Source: Hydrogenobacter sp. (GTDB lineage: Bacteria > Aquificota > Aquificia > Aquificales > Aquificaceae). From it: DNA of 55,607 nt. Below the pieces are notes generated by a model. That model was not told the origin of the DNA. It saw only the letters and a program-made list of their open reading frames with translations, and ran no database searches. The DNA lies in contig JBEULM010000030.1 in assembly GCA_041287335.1 (NCBI GenBank), positions 1 to 55,607 on the forward strand, given 5' to 3'. Made by a program: the position numbers and the translations under genes. Below, in pieces: positions 26,931-35,613 of the stretch; position 1 is the first letter of the stretch, and each line of letters starts with the position of its first letter.

Positions 26931-28354
26931 CTTCTCACCTCCTTCATAAGGTATTCATCTATCGCCTTTGCAGCTTTTCTACCGTGAGATACAGCTCTCA
27001 CAACTGTGTCTCCACCGTTTACTACATCGCCGCCTGCAAAAAGTCCTGGAATGCTCGTTCTGAACTGTTCATTCACTTTAACAGTACCCCACTTTGTCAG
27101 TTCAAGTCCTTCAAAGCCATCGTAAGCTATAGGATTAGGTTTTTGACCTATGGCGAATATCACCGAGTCACACTCTATGATATGTTCCGAATTGGGTACT
27201 GGTACGGGTTTTGGTCTTCCACTTTCATCAGGCTCACCCAGTTGCATTTTTATGCATTTTACTCCTGTTACCCTTCCCCCTTCATCGCCAATTATCTCAA
27301 TAGGTTGAGTAAGCCAGTGTATCACGGCACCTTCCTCCTTTATGTGATCCCACTCTTCGTCTCTGGCTGAGGACGTCTCTCTCGTTCTTCTGTATACTAT
27401 GTGCGTTTCAATGCCTAAACGTAATGCTGTTATTGCGCAATCAACAGCGGTAAAACCCCCACCTATTATGACCGTCCTTCTTCCTAAATTTACAGGTGTG
27501 GAAACCTGCGGGAAATCCCATGCACGCATAAGGTTTGTACGTGTAAGTACCTCTATAGCTGAATAAACACCTACTAAATGATCCCCCTTTATGCCAAGAG
27601 ATCCTCTCCCTGCCCCTACACTCAAAAACACAGCATCGTAACTTTCCAAAAGCTCCTTTAGACTAATTGTTCTTCCCACCACATACCCAAAAAAGAACTT
27701 TACACCCATTTTCTCTAATCTGCTGATCTCCCACTCAAGCACTTCCCTATCAAGCCTTGCAGGTGGAATACCGTAAAGCATTACACCTCCAGCTTTTTGA
27801 AGCGCCTCATAGATATGAACTTCGTGTCCCCATTTGAGAAGATCATAGGCACATGCAAGACCTGCAGGACCTGCACCTATAATTGCTACCTTTTTACCAG
27901 TAGGTTCTTTTAGCTCTTCATATATTTCTATACCAGATACGCGCACAAAATCACCTACAAACTTTTCAAGAGCACCTATGCTTACAGGTAATCCTTTATT
28001 TTTTTTCCCCCTCACAGTATCGTAGTAAAGTATGCACGAACCTTCACACTGTCTTTCCTGAGGGCACACCCTTCCGCATATGGAAGGGAACGGATCCGTT
28101 TCTATTATCTTCCTATAAGCACCTATCAGATCACCCTCGGTTATCTTCCTGATAAATCCTGGTATATCCACGTTTACAGGGCAACCCTTTATACACCTTT
28201 TATCAGCATCTTTGCAAAAGAGACATCTTTTTGCTTCATCAAGCGCTATGCTTACAGAAAATCCAAGAGCGTATTCTCTGAAGGTTTTGTTCCTTTCCTG
28301 AGGGGGAAGCATAGGTTCATGGTTTCTGTCTGTGTACCTTATGCTCTTACCCAT
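26927..28354 (-). CDS. gltD: NADPH-dependent glutamate synthase-type oxidoreductase (GltD-like)
   Basis: A protein of 475 residues. The N-terminal part has two cysteine groups for [4Fe-4S] clusters (CLFCKDADKRCIKGCPVNVD and CGRVCPQERQCEGSC), followed by the FAD loop IIGAGPAGLACAYDL and the NADPH loop VIIGGGFTAVDCA, and a late FAGGDVVNGG. This is the small subunit/NfnB/Sud-type family: electron entry from NADPH through FAD to clusters. No large glutamate synthase subunit is next to it, so it may be a stand-alone homotetrameric type or part of another complex. Confidence 0.85.
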   Translation of the reverse strand: MGKSIRYTDRNHEPMLPPQERNKTFREYALGFSVSIALDEAKRCLFCKDADKRCIKGCPVNVDIPGFIRKITEGDLIGAYRKIIETDPFPSICGRVCPQERQCEGSCILYYDTVRGKKNKGLPVSIGALEKFVGDFVRVSGIEIYEELKEPTGKKVAIIGAGPAGLACAYDLLKWGHEVHIYEALQKAGGVMLYGIPPARLDREVLEWEISRLEKMGVKFFFGYVVGRTISLKELLESYDAVFLSVGAGRGSLGIKGDHLVGVYSAIEVLTRTNLMRAWDFPQVSTPVNLGRRTVIIGGGFTAVDCAITALRLGIETHIVYRRTRETSSARDEEWDHIKEEGAVIHWLTQPIEIIGDEGGRVTGVKCIKMQLGEPDESGRPKPVPVPNSEHIIECDSVIFAIGQKPNPIAYDGFEGLELTKWGTVKVNEQFRTSIPGLFAGGDVVNGGDTVVRAVSHGRKAAKAIDEYLMKEVRR

Positions 28355-28379
28355 CTTTCTTCACCATATTTTAATATAT

Positions 28380-29324
28380 TTATTCTTTAAAAGGTGATGT
28401 AGTCAAATATTTTTCTCCTCCATCGGGAAAGATGACCACTATGACACCTTCATCAAGATCTTTCGCAAGTTCAAAAGCTGCATGAAGGGCTGCACCAGAA
28501 GATTGTCCTGCAAAAATAGCTTCTTCAACTGCCAGTCTTTTTGTCATTTCGTACGCGTGTTCTGTCTCTACAAATATCGTTCTGTCTAAAAACGTCTCAT
28601 CAAAGATACCGGGCTTTATGGAACTTTCTATATGCTTTAGACCTTCTATGCCGTGAAAGGGGTATGCAGGTTGTACCCCCACTACCTGTACTTGAGGATT
28701 ATAAACTTTTAATCTTCTTCCTGTTCCCATTATAGTACCTCCAGTTCCTATACCTGCAACAAGGTGAGTTATACGCCCGCTCGTTTGATACCATATCTCT
28801 ATACCTGTGGAGTAAAAGTGAGCCTTCCAGTTAGCGGGATTGTTGTACTGATCCAAATAAACGTACCTTTCTGGTTCCTTTGCCACCTTCTCTCTAACAA
28901 AAAGTATGGCTCCATCAGTACCTTCCAGAGGATCCGTGAAGTAAACCTTAGCTCCGTAAGCCCTTATTATTCTCTTCCTCTCTTCGCTGACATTTGCTGG
29001 CATGGCAAGCTCCACAGGTACACCAAAGGCAGCACCTACCATAGCCAATGCTATACCTGTATTTCCCGACGTGGCATCTATTACAACCTTACCTTCTTTT
29101 AAGATGCCTTCCTGCACAGCTGACAGAAACATACTCAAAGCGGGTCTATCTTTTACTGAACCACCAGGATTGAAACTCTCAAGCTTTGCGTATATTTCCA
29201 CCTTAGGAGATATTTCCTTAGGAATCATCTTCCTTATCTTCACCAAAGGTGTATTTCCTACGAGATTGAGTATTGAGTTTCTATGCTTTTTGTAAGGTTC
29301 GTCGTGCTGACCCAAAACCCACAT
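28380..29324 (-). CDS. cysM: Cysteine synthase (O-acetylserine sulfhydrylase family)
   Basis: A protein of 314 residues. K58 in GGSVKDRPAL binds PLP, ATSGNTGIAL binds the acetylserine-derived aldimine, and GIGTGGTIMGTGR the phosphate. The AGQSSGAAL region near the end is also typical. It makes cysteine from O-acetylserine and sulfide. CysK versus CysM cannot be told reliably from sequence alone. The next gene (siroheme dehydrogenase) also serves sulfur assimilation. Confidence 0.9.
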   Translation of the reverse strand: MWVLGQHDEPYKKHRNSILNLVGNTPLVKIRKMIPKEISPKVEIYAKLESFNPGGSVKDRPALSMFLSAVQEGILKEGKVVIDATSGNTGIALAMVGAAFGVPVELAMPANVSEERKRIIRAYGAKVYFTDPLEGTDGAILFVREKVAKEPERYVYLDQYNNPANWKAHFYSTGIEIWYQTSGRITHLVAGIGTGGTIMGTGRRLKVYNPQVQVVGVQPAYPFHGIEGLKHIESSIKPGIFDETFLDRTIFVETEHAYEMTKRLAVEEAIFAGQSSGAALHAAFELAKDLDEGVIVVIFPDGGEKYLTTSPFKE

Positions 29325-29333
29325 TTAGAAACA

Positions 29334-29891
29334 TTATAAATTAAGAAGTTTCCGAGAAAGCCTTATCATAATTTGCTGTCTTTCTCTACCTTTTGGAAGT
29401 CCTTTCCTTACCTTTTCTAATTTTTTTTCTATACTTTCAAGATCCTCAGGTAGTATCCTTTGTAAATACTCTCTGAGAGTGCGCGAAAGTGCCGGAACCT
29501 TTCCAGAAGTGGATACACCTATTATCACATCACCTCTCGTTATGAGTGCAGGAAATATAAAGGTACAAAACTCAGGACTATCAACAGCGTTGCAAAAGAT
29601 ATGTTTCCTCCTACAATAATTGTAAATTCTCTTCTGAAGATTCACATCGTCAACAGCTACTATAACCATAAAGGCTTTTCTTATGTCAGGTAAGAGGAAT
29701 TTTCTCTTCACAAGGTGAAGCTTTCCTTCTTTACTAAGTCTCTCTATATTTTCGGTGACTTTCGGAGAGACTACCTTTATACATGGTTTAAAGGGAAGGA
29801 GTTTTTCTATCTTTCTCTCCGCAACCTTTCCTCCGCCCACCACAACTATCTGTTTACCCTCAAGATTCACAAAAGCTGGAAAGTGAGGCAT
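29334..29891 (-). CDS. Precorrin-2 dehydrogenase/sirohydrochlorin ferrochelatase (Met8/CysG N-terminal type)
   Basis: A protein of 185 residues. FPAFVNLEGKQIVVVGGGKVA holds the NAD loop, LITRGDVIIGVSTSGKVPAL the conserved region with the catalytic part, and VAVDDVNLQKRIYNYCRR a family stretch. It makes siroheme from precorrin-2 for sulfite or nitrite reductase. The methyltransferase part of CysG is not present here. It lies one base after dtd in the same direction and nine bases before the cysteine synthase gene. Confidence 0.9.
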   Translation of the reverse strand: MPHFPAFVNLEGKQIVVVGGGKVAERKIEKLLPFKPCIKVVSPKVTENIERLSKEGKLHLVKRKFLLPDIRKAFMVIVAVDDVNLQKRIYNYCRRKHIFCNAVDSPEFCTFIFPALITRGDVIIGVSTSGKVPALSRTLREYLQRILPEDLESIEKKLEKVRKGLPKGRERQQIMIRLSRKLLNL

Positions 29892-29892
29892 A

Positions 29893-30336
29893 TTAAAGCT
29901 CCTTACTGTCCAGAAAAATGGTCACAGGACCCCAATTTAGTATGTAAACCTCCATCATAGCTCCAAATTTACCCGTGCTTACTGGAACTTTTGTGGACAT
30001 GATTTCCACAAAGTGGTTGTATAACTCCTCAGCCCTTTTGGGATTTTCAGCTTCTTCAAAACTGGGTCTTCTGCCTTTTCTCACATTCGCATAGAGGGTA
30101 AATTGGGGAATTATCAGAGCTGAACCCTTTACATCAAGGAGAGAGTACTGGAATTTTCCCTTCTCATCTTCAAAAATTCTCAAGTTGAGGATCTTGTCAG
30201 CCAACTTTCTGGCATCATCTTCTTCATCAGTTTTTCCCACGCCGAGAAGCACATTTACACCTATACCTATCCTCCCAACTTCCGTTCCATTTACCAAAAC
30301 CCACGAAGACTTTACCCTCTGAAGAATAGCTCTCAC
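29893..30336 (-). CDS. dtd: D-aminoacyl-tRNA deacylase
   Basis: A protein of 147 residues starting at GTG 30336. MRAILQRVKSSWVLVN, LLGVGKTDEEDDARKLADKI, and VPVSTGKFGAMMEV are typical of Dtd. The first signature normally reads SQFTL; here it is PQFTLYANVRKG, and the Gly-cisPro signature reads NWGPVTI. It removes D-amino acids (and glycine from tRNA-Ala) from mischarged tRNA. The start codon is about 5 bases after the expected transcript start and has no ribosome site. Confidence 0.9.
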   Translation of the reverse strand: MRAILQRVKSSWVLVNGTEVGRIGIGVNVLLGVGKTDEEDDARKLADKILNLRIFEDEKGKFQYSLLDVKGSALIIPQFTLYANVRKGRRPSFEEAENPKRAEELYNHFVEIMSTKVPVSTGKFGAMMEVYILNWGPVTIFLDSKEL

Positions 30337-30347
30337 GATTAAACTAC

Positions 30348-30355
30348 ATTATAAT
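30348..30355. promoter_or_regulatory. Palindromic -10 shared by dtd and the OmpA-like gene
   Basis: ATTATAAT gives TATAAT on both strands: minus 30353-30348 towards dtd (leader about 5 bases, no ribosome site) and plus 30350-30355 towards the OmpA-like gene (leader about 16 bases with AAAGGAGGAGG). Confidence 0.5.
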
Positions 30356-30377
30356 TAACACAAAAGGAGGAGGAAAG

Positions 30378-31397
30378 ATGAAAAAAATTCTGATGGTATA
30401 TCTGGTATGTATATTTTCTGCAGTTGTATACGCTCAAGAATACAGTTTCAACATTATGGACGGCATAAACGAAGCTCTTAGAATCGTGGAAGTAGCCTAC
30501 AAATCAGGTGCAGAAGAAAAAGATAGGTATCATTTTGAGAAGGCAAGAGCTTACAGCGATGTTTCCGTATATTTAGCTTCTGAACAGGACGGTATAGGCT
30601 CAAAAATGTTTGCTATAAAGAGCATGAGTTCCGCATCAAAAGCTCTGGGGGGACTAAAGGGGTTGGATAATCTGGATATTGTGGAAAATAAAGAACTTGA
30701 AAAGGCAAGCGGATTGAGCCTAAGGGAAATAAACGAAAGACTCCGTTATTTGAGGGAAAATAAGGGGGATAATTGCGCACCTCAAGAGCTTGCGCGGGCA
30801 GAAGTTGCTTATGACGCACTCGTATACGAAATTAAAAAGGAAAAGATAAATCAGATAGCGTTTATGAAGTTTTACAATGATGCGGTAAATAGCAGTTTGA
30901 TCGCTCAGGAAAAGCTGAGATCCGCAATAGATAACAAATTAGAGTGTTATACAGGTAAAGTTGAAGTGCCAAAAGCTGAACTACAAAAAGAATATCAGAC
31001 AACCAAGGAGGAAGAGAGACCCAAAGAGAAAGCTCCTAAGGAAGAACCTCTTATGGTAACCGCAAGAATTCACTTTGACTTTGATAGGTATAACATAAAG
31101 AGGGATTACATACCACTTCTTAACGAAGTGGTAAAAACCCTCAAAGAAAATCCCAACGTAAGGGTAAGGATTGAAGGTTATACTGACAACATAGGGACTA
31201 AAGCATACAATGACAAACTCGCTTTGAAAAGGGCGAAAGCTGTAAAGGATTATCTGGTTAAGCACGGAATAGAAGAAAGTAGAATAGATACGGTAGGTTT
31301 TGGAAAGGAAAGGTATATAGCCGAAAACAGAACATCCATTGGGAGATTTACAAACAGAAGGGCTGACTTCATCATTTTGAGACTTTCTTCTCAGTAA
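30378..31397 (+). CDS. Outer membrane protein with C-terminal OmpA/peptidoglycan-binding domain
   Basis: A protein of 339 residues with a signal peptide (MKKILMVYLVCIFSAVVYAQ). Residues 20-195 are helical and rich in alanine and lysine, not a beta-barrel. A charged linker (KEEERPKEKAPKEEP) leads to a C-terminal OmpA domain at about 225-335 with IHFDFDRYNIKRD, EGYTDNIGTKAYN, LALKRAKAVKDYL and TSIGRFTNRRAD. It probably binds peptidoglycan and anchors the envelope. The ribosome site AAAGGAGGAGG is strong. No neighbour shares its function. Confidence 0.85.
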   Translation: MKKILMVYLVCIFSAVVYAQEYSFNIMDGINEALRIVEVAYKSGAEEKDRYHFEKARAYSDVSVYLASEQDGIGSKMFAIKSMSSASKALGGLKGLDNLDIVENKELEKASGLSLREINERLRYLRENKGDNCAPQELARAEVAYDALVYEIKKEKINQIAFMKFYNDAVNSSLIAQEKLRSAIDNKLECYTGKVEVPKAELQKEYQTTKEEERPKEKAPKEEPLMVTARIHFDFDRYNIKRDYIPLLNEVVKTLKENPNVRVRIEGYTDNIGTKAYNDKLALKRAKAVKDYLVKHGIEESRIDTVGFGKERYIAENRTSIGRFTNRRADFIILRLSSQ

Positions 31398-31420
31398 ATT
31401 CCATAAGATAGGCTTATACA

Positions 31421-31426
31421 TATAAT
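31421..31426 (+). promoter_or_regulatory. -10 box before the cytochrome oxidase operon
   Basis: TATAAT 69 bases before the coxC start. No good -35 hexamer is visible, so an activator may be needed. The expected leader is about 62 bases, the longest in the window. Confidence 0.4.
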
Positions 31427-31494
31427 AAGTATTTTTAATTGCCAAGAAAGATAAGCAGTGGTATACTTCAAAAAAATCAGCGGAGGTAAAACTC

Positions 31495-32271
31495 ATGGCA
31501 CAACACGAGGTGCATCATCACCTTGGGGCACACGAAACGAGTTTCTGGCCCCTACCTGTGGGTATAGGTGTCCTTCTGCTACCCATAGCTCTAACTTCCT
31601 ACTTTGCGTGGCACCAACCTATACTTGGACTCGTACTTGGAGGTGTATCAGTCCTGCTTATGGTTTTTGGACTCATAGGCTGGGCTGACGAATTTTTTAA
31701 GAAAGGTCATGAAGAAGGGCTTGGTAGCCTTGCCATTACGCTCTTTATAGCAACGGAAGTGATCATCTTCGGTACTATGTTTGCCGCCTTTTGGACAGCG
31801 AGAGTTACGCATGCGGACATATGGCACAGTTGGGTACCGCATATGAACTTCGTCATACCTGCCATACTGACCCTCATACTTTGGGCTTCCAGCTTTACCA
31901 TACTAATCTCTGAAAAATCAGCCGAAGGAGGCAAAAGGGGATCGTCTATACTCTGGCTCATAGCTACACTTTTTTTAGGCATAGCCTTCGTAGTCATACA
32001 CTTTAATGAATGGCAACACCTGTGGCATGAAGGATTTACACTAAGTTCAAACATGTATGGTACAGGTTTTTATGCTCTTACCGGTATACACACATCCCAC
32101 GTAATCGTAGGTCTCATATCCCAGCTCTACGTTCTTTGGCTACTACTTTCTGGCAGAATGTCCTCTCACAGAACGACCATGTTCAAAGCTGTAAGTATAT
32201 ACTGGCATTTTGTAGACCTCATGTGGCTTCTCGTTGCAAGCAGTGCATACATCATAGGAGGTCTCGTGTGA
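31495..32271 (+). CDS. coxC: Cytochrome c oxidase subunit III
   Basis: A membrane protein of 258 residues with about seven segments. It has LFIATEVIIFGTMFAAFW with the conserved glutamate and HTSHVIVGLISQ near the end, followed by YWHFVDLMWLLVASSAY, all classic for subunit III. The N-terminal HHHL-rich segment is hydrophilic. It is the first gene of coxC-sco-coxB-coxA, and its stop overlaps the sco start. AGCGGAGGT before the start is a good ribosome site. Confidence 0.94.
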   Translation: MAQHEVHHHLGAHETSFWPLPVGIGVLLLPIALTSYFAWHQPILGLVLGGVSVLLMVFGLIGWADEFFKKGHEEGLGSLAITLFIATEVIIFGTMFAAFWTARVTHADIWHSWVPHMNFVIPAILTLILWASSFTILISEKSAEGGKRGSSILWLIATLFLGIAFVVIHFNEWQHLWHEGFTLSSNMYGTGFYALTGIHTSHVIVGLISQLYVLWLLLSGRMSSHRTTMFKAVSIYWHFVDLMWLLVASSAYIIGGLV

Positions 32272-33032
32272 AAGGGCTTTTCTTCATCCTTCTCCTTGTG
32301 AGCTTATCATTCTCTTACGACAAACTTCCCAAAAACTCTTACTTTGATCCTTCGGTATTGGAGATTCAGCAAGACCTATATTTAGGCAAGAAATTGAAAG
32401 ATTACACCATACTTACAGACAAAGGGTGGTCAAGTCTTTACAAGGTGGTAGATAAAAAACCCACCATACTTCAGCTTGCCTATTATACGTGTGACGCATC
32501 CTGCCCCATACTTACAGAAAATCTGCTCAAAGCGGTGAAGGATCTTGATGGCAATGGTTTCAATGTGCTTGTCCTTTCCTTTGACAAAAGGGACAGCATG
32601 GATACTTTGAAGGCTTTTAAGGAAAAGCTTGGGAGAGTTCCACAAAACTGGACTTTCGGTATTTTACAGGAGGAGGATATCAAAGATCTTACAAAGAGTG
32701 TAGGATTCAGGTTCTTTTTCTCAGAAAGGGACAGGACTTTTATCCATCCGAATACTCTTATATTTCTCTCTCCTGATGCAAAAGTCATGAGATACCTTTT
32801 TGGAACTTTTCCGAAAACTAAGGATATAAAACTTGCGCTTATTGATGCCCAAAGGGACAAACCTACCATCAACAATATAGTGGATCTCGCTCTGCTCGCT
32901 TGTTACAGGTACGATCCGAGCAGGAGCAAGTACGTCATAGATCCGCTCGTGATTTTTGCGGTAATGGGTTTTAGCCTTTTAGGTGTTACAGGCTTATTAA
33001 CTTTGACTTTTAAGAAAGTTCAGGAGGTATAA
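32268..33032 (+). CDS. SCO1/SenC-type copper chaperone with C-terminal membrane anchor
   Basis: From GTG 32268 (AGGAGGT at 32256-32262), which overlaps the coxC stop as GTGA, the product has 254 residues. It has a signal-like N-terminus (KGLFFILLLVSLSFSY), the copper-binding CxxxC in YTCDASCPIL, and a later histidine (TFIHPNTLI). The C-terminal LLGVTGLLTLTF is a membrane segment. Sco delivers copper to the CuA site of subunit II, whose gene comes next. A longer frame to 32136 lies within coxC and is rejected. Confidence 0.9.
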   Translation: MKGLFFILLLVSLSFSYDKLPKNSYFDPSVLEIQQDLYLGKKLKDYTILTDKGWSSLYKVVDKKPTILQLAYYTCDASCPILTENLLKAVKDLDGNGFNVLVLSFDKRDSMDTLKAFKEKLGRVPQNWTFGILQEEDIKDLTKSVGFRFFFSERDRTFIHPNTLIFLSPDAKVMRYLFGTFPKTKDIKLALIDAQRDKPTINNIVDLALLACYRYDPSRSKYVIDPLVIFAVMGFSLLGVTGLLTLTFKKVQEV

Positions 33033-33034
33033 AA

Positions 33035-33739
33035 ATGAGCATTGAGCCACTCGCTTATCCTGCAAATCTGTGGGACAGAATATACGATATCTGGCTATTT
33101 ATAGCGATTGTGATCTATCTTGTAGTTGCCATACCCATGCTTTACTTTATGATAAAGTACAGATACAAACCCGGAAAGAACGAAGAAGGTGAGCATATTG
33201 AGGGAAATAACGCCCTTGAAGTTACGTGGACAGTTATACCTCTCCTCATAGTCATATACTTAGCTACACAGAGTTTCGTTTTCTACAGACAGCAAAGGAA
33301 CGCACCGCAGGGTGCTATGGAAATTAAAGTGACAGGGTTTATGTGGGGATGGGAAGTGGATTACCCTACAGGAAAAAAGGTTTTTGCTTTCTTCAGTCCC
33401 GACTACAAGATACCTGAAGAACAGAAGATAGTCCTTCCCGCTGGCAAACCAATCAAAGTGCTTCTCACCTCAAGGGATGTGATACACTCCTTTTATGTGC
33501 GTCCTGCTAAGGTTATGGAGGATGCTGTGCCTGGAAGGATAACGCATCTGTGGTTTCAAATAAACAAACCTGGTGAATATTGGGCTTTCTGTAGAGAGTA
33601 CTGTGGTACACAACACTCGCATATGGTTGCTATAATAAAAGTGGTCCCTCAGGAAGAGTTTGATAAGTGGGTAAGAGCTGGTGTAACTCAATCGGCAAGT
33701 AGTCTTGAGTTAGCAAGTAACGCAAAGGAGGTGCAGTGA
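33035..33739 (+). CDS. coxB: Cytochrome c oxidase subunit II (CuA)
   Basis: A protein of 234 residues: two membrane segments at about 15-40 and 60-85, then a cupredoxin domain. The CuA ligands are complete: H in RDVIHSFYVRP, and C, C, H and M in CREYCGTQHSHM. There is no heme c domain, so electrons come from a separate cytochrome c. Starts two bases after sco and overlaps coxA by 4 bases. Confidence 0.95.
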   Translation: MSIEPLAYPANLWDRIYDIWLFIAIVIYLVVAIPMLYFMIKYRYKPGKNEEGEHIEGNNALEVTWTVIPLLIVIYLATQSFVFYRQQRNAPQGAMEIKVTGFMWGWEVDYPTGKKVFAFFSPDYKIPEEQKIVLPAGKPIKVLLTSRDVIHSFYVRPAKVMEDAVPGRITHLWFQINKPGEYWAFCREYCGTQHSHMVAIIKVVPQEEFDKWVRAGVTQSASSLELASNAKEVQ

Positions 33740-35352
33740 TGGCAGCTGTAGGCGTTTACAGACCCTGGTACAGTGCAGGTATCAGGGAATGGATCTTTAC
33801 AACTGATCACAAGAAGATAGCCGTTTTTTACGGCGTAACTACCCTGCTTTTCTTTATAGTTGCGGGCTTGATGGCTCTCGGTATAAGACTGGAGCTTTGG
33901 CAACCTGGACTTCAGTTTATGTCTCCAGAAACATACAATTACCTTCTTACCGGACATGGTGTTGTTATGCTTTTATGGTGGGCGATAGGTGTGTGGAGCG
34001 CTTTTGCCAATTTCTTAATCCCTCTAATGATAGGAGCTAGAGATGTTGCTTTCCCTAGGCTCAATGCCCTTAGCTGGTGGACATTCTTCGCAGCAAGTGT
34101 ACTTGTGCTTTTGACTCTCATACCTTCCAATCACATAAGGATGATGTGGACAGGATACCCACCTTACTCGTTGAATGATGATGCAGGTACCACAGCCCTC
34201 TACGTTTTCATAGTTCATCTCGTAGGTGCGTCTTCTATTATGGGTGCGGTTAACTTTATTACTACCACTCTAAGAATGAGAGCGCCGGGAGTAACACTCA
34301 AAAATATGAACTTGATACTTCACGGTATAATGGCTGCCAACGTTATACAGCTGTTAGGCGTGCCTTCCTTTGCAGGTGCGGTTACCATGCTCTTTCTTGA
34401 CAAGTACCTTGGGACCAACTTCTTCAATCCGAATCTTGGTGGAGATCCCCTCATATACGAAAACGTATTTTGGTTTTACTCGCATCCGGCGGTTTACGTG
34501 ATGATATTACCAGCCTTTGGCGTTTTTTCGGAAGTCATAGCAACCTTTTCAAGAAAACCTATCTTCGGACAAGTTACGATGGTATTTGCCATATGGGCGA
34601 TAGCCCTTCTGGGATTCATGGTCTGGGTGCATCACCTCTTTACCTCAGGGATACCGGATTGGGTGAGGATCGTTTTCTCTTACACGACGGTTCTCATAGG
34701 TGTTCCAACAGGTATAAAGATCTTTAACTGGGTCGCAACCCTTCACAAAGGCTCTATAAGGTACACTACACCGATGCTATTTACCTTAGGCGGTATATTC
34801 ATGTTTCTCATAGGAGGTCTTACCGGTATACCTCTTGCACTCCCATCCTTTGACATAAACGCTCAGGACTCTCAATTCGTTGTGGCACATTTCCATTATG
34901 TCCTTGGAATGGCTACAACCCTTGGAGCCTTTAGTGGGATATATTATTGGTTTCCTAAGCTTACCGGTAGAATGTACAATGAAAAGCTCGGAAAGATCAG
35001 CTTCTGGATAATTATGATAGGATCAAACCTCTTTTACTTCTTCCAGTTCATCATAGGTCTTGAAGGTATGCCCAGAAGATACGCAGACTACCCGCCTATA
35101 CCCGAATTCATAGAGCTTCAGCACATACAGACGATAGGAGCTTTTATCCTTGCCTTTGGTATTTTCCTTAGCCTCATAAACTGGATAATCTCAGCTGTAA
35201 AAGGTAAAGAAGCCGGTTCAAATCCATGGGGTTCCAACTCCTTAGAATGGCAGATACCTTCACCACCACCTCCTCACAACTTTGATCGTATTCCCGAACT
35301 ACCTTCTGACTGGGATCCTTACGATTATAATCATAAACCTCAACACTCTTGA
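33736..35352 (+). CDS. coxA: Cytochrome c oxidase subunit I (heme a, heme a3-CuB)
   Basis: A membrane protein of 538 residues with twelve or more segments. Heme and copper ligands are visible: LTGHGVVMLLWW (low-spin heme), WFYSHPAVYVMILP (CuB histidine and the covalently linked tyrosine), VHHLFTSG (two CuB histidines) and VVAHFHYVLG (heme a3 and heme a histidines). It is an A-type oxidase by HPAVY. The extra C-terminus is proline- and histidine-rich (PSPPPPHNFD). It ends with a hairpin 7 bases after the stop. Confidence 0.95.
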   Translation: MMAAVGVYRPWYSAGIREWIFTTDHKKIAVFYGVTTLLFFIVAGLMALGIRLELWQPGLQFMSPETYNYLLTGHGVVMLLWWAIGVWSAFANFLIPLMIGARDVAFPRLNALSWWTFFAASVLVLLTLIPSNHIRMMWTGYPPYSLNDDAGTTALYVFIVHLVGASSIMGAVNFITTTLRMRAPGVTLKNMNLILHGIMAANVIQLLGVPSFAGAVTMLFLDKYLGTNFFNPNLGGDPLIYENVFWFYSHPAVYVMILPAFGVFSEVIATFSRKPIFGQVTMVFAIWAIALLGFMVWVHHLFTSGIPDWVRIVFSYTTVLIGVPTGIKIFNWVATLHKGSIRYTTPMLFTLGGIFMFLIGGLTGIPLALPSFDINAQDSQFVVAHFHYVLGMATTLGAFSGIYYWFPKLTGRMYNEKLGKISFWIIMIGSNLFYFFQFIIGLEGMPRRYADYPPIPEFIELQHIQTIGAFILAFGIFLSLINWIISAVKGKEAGSNPWGSNSLEWQIPSPPPPHNFDRIPELPSDWDPYDYNHKPQHS

Positions 35353-35358
35353 TATCTC

Positions 35359-35376
35359 GGGGGCTTTGCCCCCTTT
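35359..35376 (+). terminator. Hairpin after coxA, attenuator or partial terminator
   Basis: GGGGGC and GCCCCC make a perfect 6-bp stem with loop TTT, followed by only three T bases. A small gene follows 19 bases later, so part of the transcripts probably read through and expression of the small gene is lower than coxA. Confidence 0.55.
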
Positions 35377-35394
35377 GGTTAAAGGGAGAAAAAC

Positions 35395-35541
35395 ATGAAC
35401 AAAAATACTATCATTCTTTTGGTTTTTATATTGATTATAGCTGTATCTTATCTGCTCGGTGTTCTTGCCTTTTCTTCAAAAGAGGCGAGGCAAAAAAAGT
35501 GGGAAGAGTTTAGAAGGGAGTATCATCTAAACAGGTCGTGA
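35395..35541 (+). CDS. Single-span membrane peptide of 48 residues, possible oxidase small subunit
   Basis: A short frame (MNKNTIILLVFILIIAVSYL, then LGVLAF) with one membrane helix and a charged C-terminal part (KKWEEFRREYHLN). AAAGGGAG precedes the ATG by 6 bases. Small single-helix proteins of this kind (CcoQ/CtaF-type) are common in heme-copper oxidases, and its position at the end of the coxC-sco-coxB-coxA operon fits. The sequence itself matches no family I can name. Confidence 0.6.
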   Translation: MNKNTIILLVFILIIAVSYLLGVLAFSSKEARQKKWEEFRREYHLNRS

Positions 35542-35613
35542 AAGCTTTCTGTGAATTACTCCATCTTCATTGTATTAAAAGCACAGGTTATGAGTGAGGT
35601 TATAGGCATCGAA

